A stretch of 49,326 nt of DNA from Clostridiales bacterium (GCA_027365485.1 DAHXNH010000264.1:1-49326); one strand, 5' to 3'; counted from the stretch's first letter, positions 10,375-20,265 are shown. Notes: a model not told the origin generated them from the sequence alone. Numbers and translations are program-made.

Positions 10375-10967
10375 GCAGAGCCTCCTTTAACGTTTTGCGG
10401 TAATTCCGCAATCCGTACAATCGTGCCGAAAAACCATGGGTAATGGTCAGTAAATCCTGAACGAGTTCTTGTTCCGGCCATAGATGCTCCTGATTGAGCA
10501 CCATAATCTCGCATCCATGTTGTTGGCAGAACCGCTCGAACCACTCGTCGCCAAACCGGGTCAACCGGTCTTCGTGCGCCAGCACAAAGGCACCTACGGT
10601 GCCGGCCTCGACGGCATTCATCAGGGCGAGAAACCTTTTTTGATGAAAGTTCATCCCCCCCACCGACTTCCTCCACAGACTCGACATTAGCGAGTCCACG
10701 GGCGGCACAACACTCTTCTAAGATTCGCCGCTGATTCTTTAAGTCCGGGCGCTGACTTTGACAGTTCACGCGGCAATAGGCAACGATCTTTCGAACTTGC
10801 GGCGGTTCGGGCCGTTGATGGCGGAAGACTCGAATCTGATCTTCCGTATAGTAGCGGCGGCCCGTTGCCGTTCGACCGGCAGGCTTGAGTCGTCCCTCCC
10901 GATCCCAACGTTGGCTGGTCTTGATGTTGACGCCGAGCAGATGGGCAACCTCATGACTGGTTAGTAT
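10313..10967 (-). pseudogene. tnpA: tnpA, IS607 serine recombinase, broken
   Basis: An N-terminal MerR-like helix-turn-helix (LTSHEVAHLLGVNIKTSQRW) is followed by RRYYTEDQIR, then the resolvase domain. The motif that normally reads YxRVSS reads AYCRVNCQSQ, so the catalytic serine is an asparagine. The frame then breaks in a run of seven G (coding strand, near 10655-10661) and continues with FHQKRFLALMNAVEAG, LAHEDRLTRFGDEWFE and GLRNYRKTLKEAL, all typical of IS607 TnpA. No ATG precedes the helix-turn-helix; the codon at the expected start is ATA. It overlaps the tnpB start by about 60 bp, as is common in this family. It cannot be active. Confidence 0.88.
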
Positions 10968-11172
10968 GCGTTCGATGACCCATATTTTACATTTTTATCC
11001 CTGAGCAATGAATCTAGCGCATAACTCCCTCACACCGCGCAGACCGGGTGCAACGTTAAAATGTGGCGGCGAGCGGGGTACGATACGACAATTCCCAGGT
11101 ATTAGCAAAAGACTATCCCCGGACCTCACCGCATAAGATGAGCCAAGCTTTCGCAGTTTGGGGGCCAGCCAG

Positions 11173-11907
11173 ATGTGGACGATTTTGTTTCTAAGTTTTT
11201 TGTCTGGGCTCTGCACGCCGTTCGGAGCCCTCTTGGTGCTCCATTTTCGAACATTGTCTCAACCCGTTTTGGCCTTCATCTTAGCTCTAGCCTCCGGGGT
11301 GATGCTCACTGTGGTAGCAATCGAACTGCTACCCGCTAGCATTAAGAGTGGCGGATGGTGGTGGTTTGCGCTGGGATGCAGCTCGGGGCTTTTGCTCATG
11401 TCGGCTCTCGGCGATCTCTGGCGGCATCGCCAGGGAGAGCCTAGCGCTTTCGACCACCACAGCCGACTTAAGCATACAGGACAATTCGTCGCGCTCGCCA
11501 TTGCCGTCCACGATCTGCCCGAAGGCATGGCTATCGGAGCCGCAGACGCTGTACACGCCCAGTTGGGAATAGTCATTGCACTCGCGATGGCCCTTCACAA
11601 CATGCCCGAAGGCATGAGTATCGCTGCCCCGCTTCATGCCGCCAGGACGCCTCGTCGCAAGATACTAGGCCTCACCGTGCTGATTAGCTTGGTCACTCCT
11701 CTGGGGACGTTGCTCCCTTTGATCGGAGGAAAGATCTCACCCACATTCAGCGCTTTTGTCCTGGCCTTCGCCAGCGGCGCCATGCTCTACGTAGTAGCCC
11801 ACGATACCTTGCCTGAGTCGTGGCAAGAGGGAAGGAAGGCTGCTGGGTTGGGCCTCCTGGCCGGGGCAGGCTTGATGGCAGCCATGGCCAGATTACACAG
11901 CGGATGA
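11173..11907 (+). CDS. ZIP-family divalent metal transporter
   Basis: A 244-residue membrane protein with about eight hydrophobic segments. The two ZIP signatures in the central helices are clear: AVHDLPEGMAIG and ALHNMPEGMSIA, which supply the metal-binding His and Glu residues. ZIP proteins bring Zn, Fe or Mn into the cytoplasm. A histidine-bearing loop (FDHHSRLKH) between segments 3 and 4 is also usual. I use the ATG at 11173 with GGGGG eight bases upstream; a TTG five codons earlier is in frame but has no ribosome binding site. No metal regulator or site was seen nearby. It is closest to the ZupT/GufA-like group. Confidence 0.93.
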   Translation: MWTILFLSFLSGLCTPFGALLVLHFRTLSQPVLAFILALASGVMLTVVAIELLPASIKSGGWWWFALGCSSGLLLMSALGDLWRHRQGEPSAFDHHSRLKHTGQFVALAIAVHDLPEGMAIGAADAVHAQLGIVIALAMALHNMPEGMSIAAPLHAARTPRRKILGLTVLISLVTPLGTLLPLIGGKISPTFSAFVLAFASGAMLYVVAHDTLPESWQEGRKAAGLGLLAGAGLMAAMARLHSG

Positions 11908-12055
11908 TGGTGGGCAGGACGAGAGTGCTCTTTGTCCTTCTTCGCGAGCCGATCCCCATCGACGTCAATCCCGCGACGCTCGGTCTCGCCTCGGAGGTTA
12001 ATCCTGGCTCTAATCGTCGCCTCGCGTCGAGACTCAATTCACTCGGTCGTGGCAG

Positions 12056-13453
12056 CTATCCGGGCCGCATCACGATTTGGTAGCATCCGTGGACTTGAGA
12101 GAGATCCAAGAAAATGCGCCATCCATGAACGTCTGGTACCGAAGGATAGGCCAAATGTTCAATCGTCGATACCACCGGAGCCCTTCTCGCACTCATCATG
12201 ACCTCAAACACCGGAGGAGACTCATAAGCAAATCCAGAGGCGTAAAACACAGCCTCGGCCGGAGCGCCACGGCCTAGGCGACCACGCACTGTCAGGGTTT
12301 TGCGATCGACATCGTAGCGCACCCCCTCTACCCTGCCACCCATCGCCAGCACTCGAGGCTCTGCCAAGATTTGAGCTCTTTTGGTCTTGGTGCGCAAGCT
12401 GCCGTCGGGATGCACGACTCCCCACCCGTAAAAGCCCGGCCGTTGTTTCCATACCCAAAAAGCGCCACCTACCCCAAATTGATGCTGAAATCGCATCTGA
12501 TCCTGAATCCAACCATCGCCCGCCGGTGTGGCATCAATCCCGAACTCACCAAACAACCATGGAGTTCCAAATCCTTTGGCTTCCATCGCTGCCGTCAAGT
12601 AACAGGCATAAAGACAGGGGTTGGTTCGACGGCCCACGGGCCGAAATGGCAAAGAGGCCACCTCGGTATAGCAATGAGGTCCATAAATAAGATTCGGGTC
12701 GTTAGAAAACGGCCGCGAACATTGGATGGCGACATTGGTGGCATCGCGAATCACTGAGGGCTCGAACAAAATCAGATGATGGCAGTCCACGGTTCTCAGT
12801 CGGGCGATCGCTCGCGTGTACCAGGGAAAAAGATAGCGGGCCTCAAAATATCCCGGTATCGCCCAACCGGGGTCGGGCTCGTTCATCAAGTCGTAGGCAA
12901 GCACTCCCGGTTCGCCAACCAATCCCTTAACGACAAATAACACCGCATCGAGATAGTGATCTTCAAGCCCCTTGCCATGCACTGGGTCATTGTGCCAAAA
13001 GTGGCTCCAAGCTGTTTCAACCGCAGGATTTCCACTCATCTTCCAGTTCCAATGCCAGTCCGTGACGACCGCCCAAAGCGGAGCCCCATCACTTTCGTGA
13101 GCCGGGGCCAAATTTCTCGCGTAGTTATCCTGATGAAAATCGACTATCACATATATCCGATGATTTCGGGCCATCGCGATCACTGCCTGAATGTGCTCAA
13201 GATAGGCGTGGCTAGGATTGTCAGGCTCGGGCATGATCCGGCTCCAACTCACCGGCAGTCTCAGCAAATTCAAACCCAAGGCTTCCATTTCGACGAAGTC
13301 GTCTTCGGCCAAAGGCACTTCCTCCTGATAGTCTGACGCATATTGAATCAGACCATTGGCGTTAACCCCCCGCAAAAACAGGCGGCGACCGTCCGGGTCC
13401 AATAAATGCGGGTCCCCATCACTTCGTCCGATGGAAACGTATTTCTGATCCAA
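12056..13453 (-). CDS. Glycoside hydrolase family 5, endoglycoceramidase-like
   Basis: A 465-residue enzyme with a GH5 barrel followed by a beta-type C-terminal domain from about residue 365. The general acid is Glu192 in LMNEPDP and the nucleophile is Glu303 in LFGEFGID. The opening (LLDPDGRRLFLRGVNANG) and VIVDFHQDNYARN, HCYTE also match endoglycoceramidase-related GH5 enzymes. No signal peptide is present, so it should act in the cytoplasm, probably on imported beta-glycosides or glycolipid-like substrates; the true substrate is unknown. The start is TTG behind AGGGGGA. A terminator-like hairpin lies only about 30 bp upstream (13481-13513), so expression may be attenuated. Confidence 0.9.
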   Translation of the reverse strand: MDQKYVSIGRSDGDPHLLDPDGRRLFLRGVNANGLIQYASDYQEEVPLAEDDFVEMEALGLNLLRLPVSWSRIMPEPDNPSHAYLEHIQAVIAMARNHRIYVIVDFHQDNYARNLAPAHESDGAPLWAVVTDWHWNWKMSGNPAVETAWSHFWHNDPVHGKGLEDHYLDAVLFVVKGLVGEPGVLAYDLMNEPDPGWAIPGYFEARYLFPWYTRAIARLRTVDCHHLILFEPSVIRDATNVAIQCSRPFSNDPNLIYGPHCYTEVASLPFRPVGRRTNPCLYACYLTAAMEAKGFGTPWLFGEFGIDATPAGDGWIQDQMRFQHQFGVGGAFWVWKQRPGFYGWGVVHPDGSLRTKTKRAQILAEPRVLAMGGRVEGVRYDVDRKTLTVRGRLGRGAPAEAVFYASGFAYESPPVFEVMMSARRAPVVSTIEHLAYPSVPDVHGWRIFLDLSQVHGCYQIVMRPG

Positions 13454-13480
13454 TGGACATTCCCCCTACCGCTCTCATCT

Positions 13481-13513
13481 AAAAAAGCCTTGCCTTATCC
13501 TATTCGCAAGGCT
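13481..13513 (-). terminator. Terminator-like hairpin just upstream of the GH5 gene
   Basis: On the minus strand AGCCTTGC pairs with GCAAGGCT around a 12-base loop and is followed by TTTTTT. It ends 28 bp before the GH5 start. No intact minus-strand gene lies directly upstream for it to terminate; an IS3 remnant begins 230 bp away. It may end old IS transcription or act as an attenuator for the GH5 gene. Confidence 0.6.
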
Positions 13514-13746
13514 CAAAAGAGGTCTTAGGGTGGGCGGCCGCATTGATCCAGGACCCCCAAAGACGAATCTCGCCGCGAGGGCAGCTAGTTAAAATCTCAG
13601 CCGGTGTCCCGTTGGCCGCTAAAATATCACCACGCCTCGACTCTGCCCGTTTGACTTTGAACACACTGCCTCGCGGCCGGGTGCCACGAGACCCAGGAAC
13701 TATTGGAAGTGATTCTGGCCGCTATGCCTCGCGGCCTATCCAGGCG

Positions 13747-14040
13747 CTAAAAGTTCATACTCCCCTCCCCTGGCAGAAGCCACTCGAGCGGAGCGATGAG
13801 TTTCCCGATTGGGCGTTGAGTTCGGCGAGTTCCTCCTCGTGTTCGCAATCTTGGCGCTCGAGATCGTGGGATTTGGTGAGTTGGTGAAGACTTTGGTCCA
13901 AGGCTTGGCGGTTCCAGCGATGCCATGGCCTCGGATGAAGGCTGTGCTCGGCCGCGACCTCGGTCACGGTGGTTTCTTCTTTGTGGAGTTCTAAGGTTAC
14001 TTGCGCGTTCAACGTCGGAGTATGTGGTTTCCATCGCGGA
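13747..14040 (-). pseudogene. IS3-family orfA remnant
   Basis: A degraded frame reads RWKPHTPTLNAQVTLEL, then EETTVTEVAAEHSLHP and RWNRQAL, the helix-turn-helix of IS3 OrfA. An acidic coiled stretch with EEELAELNAQSG follows, and after a frameshift LIAPLEWLLPG, which matches the OrfA C-terminal leucine zipper (usually QLEWLKKK). There is no start codon in frame and no orfB. The flanks 13514-13746 and 14041-14190 hold nothing I can name. Confidence 0.72.
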
Positions 14041-14190
14041 TCCAGAGCAACCCGCGAGGGCGTCGCAGACTATCTGAATTTCTGGCGCCACCGTAATCAG
14101 CCTGAGTCAGTTTAGGTCAGTTTTCCTGTAACAGTAAAGGCTTCCATCGCATTTGGCAGCAAAAGCTCCGCGATCAGACCGACGACGAGT

Positions 14191-15429
14191 TTACAAAGCT
14201 CGGTGGGGAGTATCTGACCGCTCAGCACGTACCAAGACTAGGGCGACGGCCAAGCCTCCAACAATCATCGCAGTCATGGACAGATATGAAATCCTAGCCC
14301 CAATGCCCAAGACCAGAGGGGTTCCCAAGAGTGGTCCCAGCACTCCGCCCACGTCACCAAACAACTGCAACACGCCGACCGCGCTGCCACGCCGTTGACG
14401 ATCGACAAAGTCGCCAATCAGGGCCAAGAGCGGCACGTTGGCAGTCCCCATTCCGGCACCGACTAAGATGAGGCCCATGATTAATCCCCATAACTGATGC
14501 GTTTCGGCGAGCACGAGGTACCCAGGGATCATCACCGCCAAGCCCTGAACGGCAATCACCGCCCTCGTCTTGGTGCGGTCTGCTCGTCGTCCCGCCCACA
14601 GCACGGATATCGCTCCTGCCACCAACAAAAGGGCCAAAGTCAATCCTGACATCGTCTCCACGGGTAGTCCGTAAAGGCTAAAATGGCGATTCCTGATAAC
14701 GTACACCAATGTCGACAACAAGAGTCCTTGCACAGCAGCGAACGATACAAAGTTGACCACCACCACCATGACTACCCGGCGGTCCCGAAGCGTCCCTAAG
14801 ATATCTAGCCAGCGAGCCGATGGCCTGCCCCCGCCGCGTAAATCCGGCACCATCCTAAAGGCGGCAGCGGCCGCCAACAACGCCGCTCCGGCACCAATCA
14901 AAAAGGCGGGTCCGTTACCCAACCAACCCGCGATGATCCCGCCGAACACCATCCCCGCCGGCGTGCCTAACGACTGCGCCGAGCGAACGATCCCTGCCGC
15001 CGTGCCTCGAGATTGAGGGGGGCCCGCGTTCAGAGCCAGCGTCTGCCCTCCAATCAGAATCAACGCAGAAGCCGGGCCCCATATTAGTCGGCAAGCCAAA
15101 AACAACGGCCCAATCCATCCGGTGCGAAGCGCAAGCCAATAGCCCACCATAATCAAGGATTCGGCGAAAAGGCCCAAAGTGAGCAGGCGTTTTCCTCCCA
15201 AGCGGTCAATGAATGCCCCCACCCAGGGATTAAAAAGCACCCGGGTAATTCGATTGCCAGCAAGGATGAGACCAATCAATACCGGTGCCAGGCCTGCCTG
15301 GAGTCCTATAATCGGCAAAATGGGAAAAACCATACCGCCCCCAATGCCCGCCAAAAATACCCCAGGAGCGATGGCATAGGCGGTTCGACTGGAATCTGTC
15401 TTCGTAGAAGCGGCGGCGTGTTGACTCAT
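14191..15429 (-). CDS. MFS transporter, probable efflux protein
   Basis: A 412-residue protein with twelve predicted membrane segments. The motif after segment 2, FNPWVGAFIDRLGGKRLL, is the MFS motif A, and the N-terminal half (GIGGGMVFPILPIIGLQAGL) resembles multidrug exporters of the TetA/Bcr type. An Arg/Gly-rich cytoplasmic loop (PDLRGGGRPSARW) divides the halves. I use the ATG at 15429; a TTG three codons earlier is also in frame, and neither has a strong ribosome binding site. The gene stands alone between degraded DNA segments, and its substrate is unknown. Confidence 0.87.
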   Translation of the reverse strand: MSQHAAASTKTDSSRTAYAIAPGVFLAGIGGGMVFPILPIIGLQAGLAPVLIGLILAGNRITRVLFNPWVGAFIDRLGGKRLLTLGLFAESLIMVGYWLALRTGWIGPLFLACRLIWGPASALILIGGQTLALNAGPPQSRGTAAGIVRSAQSLGTPAGMVFGGIIAGWLGNGPAFLIGAGAALLAAAAAFRMVPDLRGGGRPSARWLDILGTLRDRRVVMVVVVNFVSFAAVQGLLLSTLVYVIRNRHFSLYGLPVETMSGLTLALLLVAGAISVLWAGRRADRTKTRAVIAVQGLAVMIPGYLVLAETHQLWGLIMGLILVGAGMGTANVPLLALIGDFVDRQRRGSAVGVLQLFGDVGGVLGPLLGTPLVLGIGARISYLSMTAMIVGGLAVALVLVRAERSDTPHRAL

Positions 15430-16862
15430 TTCGCCCAATAAATGACCCGCACAGTGCTGCTAAGGTCTTGTCTACAGGGGTGTATCAATCTCCGATAACT
15501 TAACATCATCGCGGCAGGGACTGCTTCCCACCCGTGAACATGCTCCATCTTCATAGCCACGCCTCCCCTGATGATTATAGCTGCAATCCCATCATCGAGA
15601 GAATCGGCAGTCGTGGACTTCAAGATGCCAACCACCTTCCCGGGGCAGCAGAGCGTTTCCTTCCAATCATCGATAGCGCTGCGCTGGACGCTTTGCGCGT
15701 CTTCCATAATTTTGGCTGAATAAGCTTAGGTGGCCTTCCCGCCGGAACTGATAGCGAAGCCACGCCCAAACACACCCGGAAGACCCGAGCCACGACGATC
15801 GGGCGCTGTTGCTCGCGCTTTATTCCGAGAACGGTAATCCGCGCTCAAGCCTGGGCGTAGTCGAAATCGAAACCAACTCATGCGAGCCCCAGGGGGCAAA
15901 GGGTTCGTCCTGATGCGTGGAGTACTGGTACCGTCTTCAGCAGGTTGGTATCCGAAGAGTCCGCAGTGGCAAAAACGTAGATAGCAATAGATCTCACCGC
16001 CTTCTGCCCGCTTTGGTCGCACTCCGAAGAATGGAGCCGGGTTTTGGCTAGTTCCGCCCGAGTCGAGCCACGCCAACCGAGGTCTTGCGGAGCGGGTCAC
16101 AGCCTTCGAGTCAGCTTGGTCTTGGGTCAGCCGTTGACCGGTGTCAAAAGGCGATGTTCGCCAGTCATTCACTTCCGGCTTTAAGAGAGTCAGCGGCGGC
16201 CGGGGAGCCATCGGGTTCGCTCACCGGTTCAGACGAAAACGCGCTTTTTCTCCGCGTGTTCATCGCTCAGATTGGCTCAGAGCCAAAAGACGGCAGAACC
16301 TCCCCTAAAACGGACGGATCGATGATGAACCCGCACCGGGTAGGCATCGGAACAGTTCGACGTTCTATCCGCCCTGGGGTCCTTCGGTTGGTGTTAAACC
16401 GAGTGGTCGGTAGATTCGAACACGGCGTTCAGCGGCCTGTCCCATTTCATCCCATTCCGTAAAGATGGCCCCACCAGAGTCGAAGAGCATCGTGTTCTCA
16501 CGCATCGATACTGCCCCTAGGTCACGCGGCTGACTCGGGCTCAAGTTTTTATTTTTCTCCCTACCTTCGAACTCGGGACTCAATGGATCCGACCGTTTTA
16601 GGAAAATGAACGGTTTAACTCGACGGACAATATCGTCCAATGCCGGTTTTCGGCCTCCGTAGACGACTTGATAGTTTCTCTGATTGTCAAGGCTTTTTAG
16701 CGCGACAAAGATTATAATAGCGTTCGAATACCCAGTGACGTTCGAAGATGCGGGACGTGGGAGACTCTCGTCCAGCCGGCAGAGGAGAAACGCTGGACCG
16801 TCAATCAGCGGCTGCGAGTCCGTCTCTCTTAGAACGGCGGTTTGTCATCAAAGGAGTGACCT
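15430..16862. other. 1.4 kb without a supported gene
   Basis: Open frames on both strands (for example minus 15726-16211 and minus 16365-16640) are rich in Arg, Pro and Ser, lack ribosome binding sites and match no family I know. The stretch looks like decayed DNA. The last 180 bp may be the leader of the acetyltransferase gene: a TATAAT box lies near 16711, and several stems can form between 16750 and 16850, for instance TCCAGC/GCTGGA. I cannot assign a riboswitch class. Confidence 0.45.
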
Positions 16863-17360
16863 ATGGAGTATTTCATTCAGGCAATGGATCAACGCGCGGC
16901 CGAGCAAATTTCCCTATGGACGTATCCTAAGCCTTATGACCTGTACGATGCCACTTTCGGTCCAGAAACGACGGCAGAACTCTTAGATGGGACGTACTTT
17001 CGCGTGATTGTGCAAAATGGTGACGTAGTCGGATTTTGCTGTATAGGTGCTTCAGCGCAAGTCCCGGCGGGTCTTGCGGTCGGCGCTTATTCCCACCCCA
17101 CATTGCTAGACATGGGCTTGGGGATGCGCCCCGATCTAACCGGACATGGTCTGGGATATGCGTTCGTTGGCTCGGTGATTGATTTTCTATCGAAATGGCC
17201 AAACACCTCGGGTTTGCGGCTGACCGTAGCGACCTTTAACCAGCGCGCGATCTCAGTCTACCAGCATCATAGATTCGTTCCTGCTCAAAGATTTTTCAGT
17301 CAAAGGACCGCATTCATGACCATGGAACGCCCCAACCAAACCCTCTCTCCGGCGACTTAG
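16863..17360 (+). CDS. GNAT-family N-acetyltransferase
   Basis: A 165-residue single-domain acetyltransferase of usual size. The acetyl-CoA binding motif A is seen at about residues 84-100 (GMRPDLTGHGLGYAFVGS, an R-x-x-G-x-G/A type loop). It is followed by LRLTVATFNQRAISVYQHHRF, the beta5-alpha4 region with the N-x-x-A-x-x-x-Y pattern of the family. The start ATG follows AAAGGAG. It probably acetylates a small amine or a protein N-terminus; the substrate cannot be told. It is an isolated gene between degraded regions. Confidence 0.9.
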   Translation: MEYFIQAMDQRAAEQISLWTYPKPYDLYDATFGPETTAELLDGTYFRVIVQNGDVVGFCCIGASAQVPAGLAVGAYSHPTLLDMGLGMRPDLTGHGLGYAFVGSVIDFLSKWPNTSGLRLTVATFNQRAISVYQHHRFVPAQRFFSQRTAFMTMERPNQTLSPAT

Positions 17361-17891
17361 CCGAGAGTCATGAAACCCAAGCGAGGCCGCCTAGACTTCT
17401 CGTCTGCTGTGCATATCCCCGCCTCCTGGGATTGGTCGTGGGCCAGAAATCCGAAAGGTTGTGCGTTCGTCCGCTCTTTTCTTAGTCGTCGTTTCACGAG
17501 CAGGCGTCCTCAGCGCATCCAGGGAGTCGAACCCAAAGACAATCATGCGGTTCGGCTGACTCTCGCCCCGGTTGATGCCGTTTCCTGATATGAGTCTAAG
17601 CGACAGCGGTCTAATTTTTTCAGCGTCATTGCTGTTTTGACTAGCGCCCACGACGTCGGACTAAGTCGCGCGATCCTCCCCGCGGTAGGTTGGGTGGTCG
17701 TTTGCGTCACCGCGCCTCACCATCCTCCACAAGCCAGCGAAAATTCTATGACATTTTACATGTGGAACTCACATGTTGATATTATCATTGATCCATTATG
17801 TGATATTGAGAAGGATTTTTTCGATTATTATCCAAGCCATGCGTTTTAGAGATTTTATCAATTAGTTTGTTACCTGAGGTGGACGTCTGAG
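17361..17891. other. Intergenic stretch upstream of the peptide-binding protein gene
   Basis: No gene was supported. An inverted repeat ACATGTG-gaact-CACATGT lies at 17758-17776, 115 bp upstream of the start, in AT-rich DNA (17745-17870) unlike its surroundings. This is probably the promoter region of the following gene, with the palindrome a possible operator. Confidence 0.45.
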
Positions 17892-19941
17892 ATGGGTTTA
17901 CAACAAAAGCTTCCAGCTGCGCTTACGGTGGGTTTGGCGGCGATGGCACTGGCGGCGACCAGCCGGATCGGCTATGCCGATCCGGTGGCTAACGCGGCGT
18001 CAAGTACCGTGACCTACCCGGCTGATTCGCTAACCAGCCTTGACCCCATTGCCTGGGGTGGACAAGTTTTGCCCGACCAAGGCACCTTATTTGAAGGATT
18101 ATTTGGCTATAATAGCAAAAATCAAATCGTGCCCAAGATCGCGGATAAATGGAAAGTCTCGGACCATGGTTTTGTCTGGACCATTTGGATGCGGCACAAC
18201 GCCCGCTGGTCCAATGGCAAGCCCGTCACAGCTCAAGATTTTGCGTACGCTTGGCTTCGTAACGCAGCTCCGTCGAATACGGTCGATGACACTTGGGCGA
18301 GTGTAGTCAGCGACGTGCCGAATGAATCGGAATACCATGCCGGAGGCGTACCAGCCAGCGCTGTCGGAATTAACGTAGTCAACGATTACGAACTCAAAAT
18401 CACCCTAAGTACTGCGGTAACTATTGAAGGCTTGTTGGCTTTGGCGGGATCCATGCCGCTCTATCCGCAGGATGTTGAAGCCCATTCCTCGAATTGGTAT
18501 CTACCACAGTACTTTGTCGGTGACGGTCCATACGTTGTGCATTCCTGTGTGACTAACGGAGAGCTCGAAATGATCCGCAATCGGGACTATGTGGGTGCCA
18601 CTGGGCAGGAAAACGTCGGCAACGTACAGCAAATTGACTTAATTCCAGAGCCTCCGGTACCCGTCGAAGACGTTGAATCCAATGCCCTCGACGCTGCCGT
18701 GGTTACTTCCCCATCGGACTATCAATACGCTGAAGAGCACCTCAAGAGTGAGATCCACAAGGCGCCAGAGGCTAACATTATGTATCTAGGCTGGGACCAT
18801 TCGGTCGATGCGTCCCCACTCAACAATTCGTGGGCACGCGATGCGATCGCCATGGCGATTAACCGGGCCCCCATATCCGATCCGGTGCTTAACAACATGG
18901 CCGGGCCGACGTCGATCTTTGGTTATCCTGGGTTTCCCACCGACGCCAATCAAAGTAATCCGTTTGGATTTAACCTGGGCCAAGGACGAAAGCTCCTAAC
19001 CAAGGCTGGCTATCCCGATGGCAAGGGGATAGGCACGCTCTATCTAAACTGCCAAACCACGACCAACTCTCCGCAATCGGTATTGATCGCTGAGTCGGTG
19101 GCACAACAATTGAAGACCAACCTCAACATTCACTTCAAAGTGGAACCGGTCAACTCCACCTTGTGAGGCAATATGGATTACGAAGGGCTGACCAAAGGCA
19201 TTCTGCCTGGCTACAACGTCGATTTAGGCGTGGCCAACCGGAATAACACTTTGCAGTGGGCGCTCCAGCGCGACCAGTGGATGGACCTAGAAAATACCGG
19301 AGTCATTGGCCCGCAATCCTTTCGACAGTACGCCGAAAACTGGTATTTCTCTTCCTACGACCCCAATGACGTCAAGGCTTGGGGCTCGCCCACCGATACC
19401 AAACTCGGCGTCTCCTACGCTACGTGGCAGCCGATCATCAAAGCAGCCACATCAGACATTCAGTATATTAATGCTTGGACCGCCAAACAGCCCTTGAAGT
19501 ATCGAGAGTCCGTGGATCCTCCGGGGACCTTAAGCATGACGCAGCAACTGAAGGATTTCGAAAAGACTTACACCGAAGCCAAGACCCCCACGGCCAAGCC
19601 CGCTGCCTGGACCGCCTTTTGGCAATGGGTTGGAACCTACGCCGCGGGCACTGCCGGAATGGTTCCCGGCCTGAATGCGCAAGTACATGCTGACAAGTAT
19701 GAGCTCTCGTTAGAGTATCACATGCGAATTTGGGAGGGAGAGTTAGATGAAACTTCTAGCGCCAAGCCAGGCTGCCCAGTTGGTTGGGAAGATCGACGAT
19801 GGCATGATCCATTCCGCTTACGATATTCCCATCGCCTACGGGGAAAATGTGTATCTGGTAAAGCCTGATCTCACTGGAGTCCAGGCCAATCCCTGGCAGT
19901 TCCAATATCTGTATCAATTTCAGTACATGAAACTGAAATAG
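17892..19941 (+). pseudogene. ABC peptide-binding protein (OppA/SBP family 5), broken
   Basis: The gene starts at an ATG behind GAGGTGG with a signal peptide (hydrophobic to about residue 25, likely cut after IGYA); no lipobox cysteine is present. The family-5 pattern is clear: YPADSLTSLDPIAWGGQV, LFEGLFGY, VWTIWMRHNARWSNGKPVTAQDFAYAW, and a C-terminus ending PIAYGENVYLVKP and GVQANPWQFQY. An in-frame TGA at 19164-19166 splits it after VNSTL, and a +1 frameshift near 19750 precedes the last 60 residues. Full length would be about 680 residues. No permease or ATPase genes lie nearby. A perfect 10-bp inverted repeat with a 3-base loop covers the signal-peptide cleavage region (17963-17985). Confidence 0.88.
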
Positions 19942-19943
19942 GC

Positions 19944-20168
19944 AGTCTCAGCGCTCTGAGTCAGGCGCAAAACGACCCCAAAACGCCATGGGGGGATCTT
20001 GGATCGGAGATATTGCCCGATGGACTTTGGCCTCGGCTAATTAGCCAAGACGCTTTTTGGCAGCCGGGGCCCCATCAAGTCCCCCCTCTTCGTTCCCCAA
20101 CCGCCCTGGCCACGCACCAGCATTTGCGCCAAGTCCGACGCTGGACGCGTGAACTACCTAGGAATTGA
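19944..20168 (+). other. Open frame without a start, possible gene remnant
   Basis: Seventy-four codons are open, with a protein-like composition (PWGDLGSEILPDGLWPRL, then DAFWQPGPHQVPPL, ending RRWTRELPRN), directly after the broken binding-protein gene. No start codon or ribosome binding site was found, and I do not recognise the family. It could be the tail of a gene once upstream of the ATPase operon. Confidence 0.25.
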
Positions 20169-20265
20169 CCTCTCGTCCAAGATCACGCATATTTTGACAG
20201 GAGGATTTTGGCGAATTGAAGCGAAATCGGTTAAACAGAGACAACATGGTGGAGGTGGGATATCG

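Larger units (their letters stand above)
9064..10985 (-). mobile_element. Inactive IS607-family element
   Basis: The element carries a MerR-type/serine-recombinase tnpA followed by tnpB, the gene pair that defines IS607. Both genes are damaged: tnpA by a frameshift and loss of the catalytic serine, tnpB by an in-frame stop and a frameshift. The exact ends cannot be fixed because IS607 elements lack clear terminal inverted repeats; I place them just outside the genes. The element probably arrived by transfer and is now fixed. Confidence 0.7.

Noticed and set aside
15726-16640. Minus-strand frames at 15726-16211 and 16365-16640 as genes
   Set aside because: No ribosome binding site, unusual composition rich in Arg, Pro and Ser, and no recognisable domain.
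19164-19166. TGA in the peptide-binding protein gene read as selenocysteine
   Set aside because: No selenocysteine insertion stem was seen after it, the family has no selenoprotein members, and a second frameshift lies downstream.
20149-20265. Longer form of the first ATPase-operon protein
   Set aside because: No ribosome binding site at 20149, while GGAGGTGG stands correctly spaced before the GTG at 20266.
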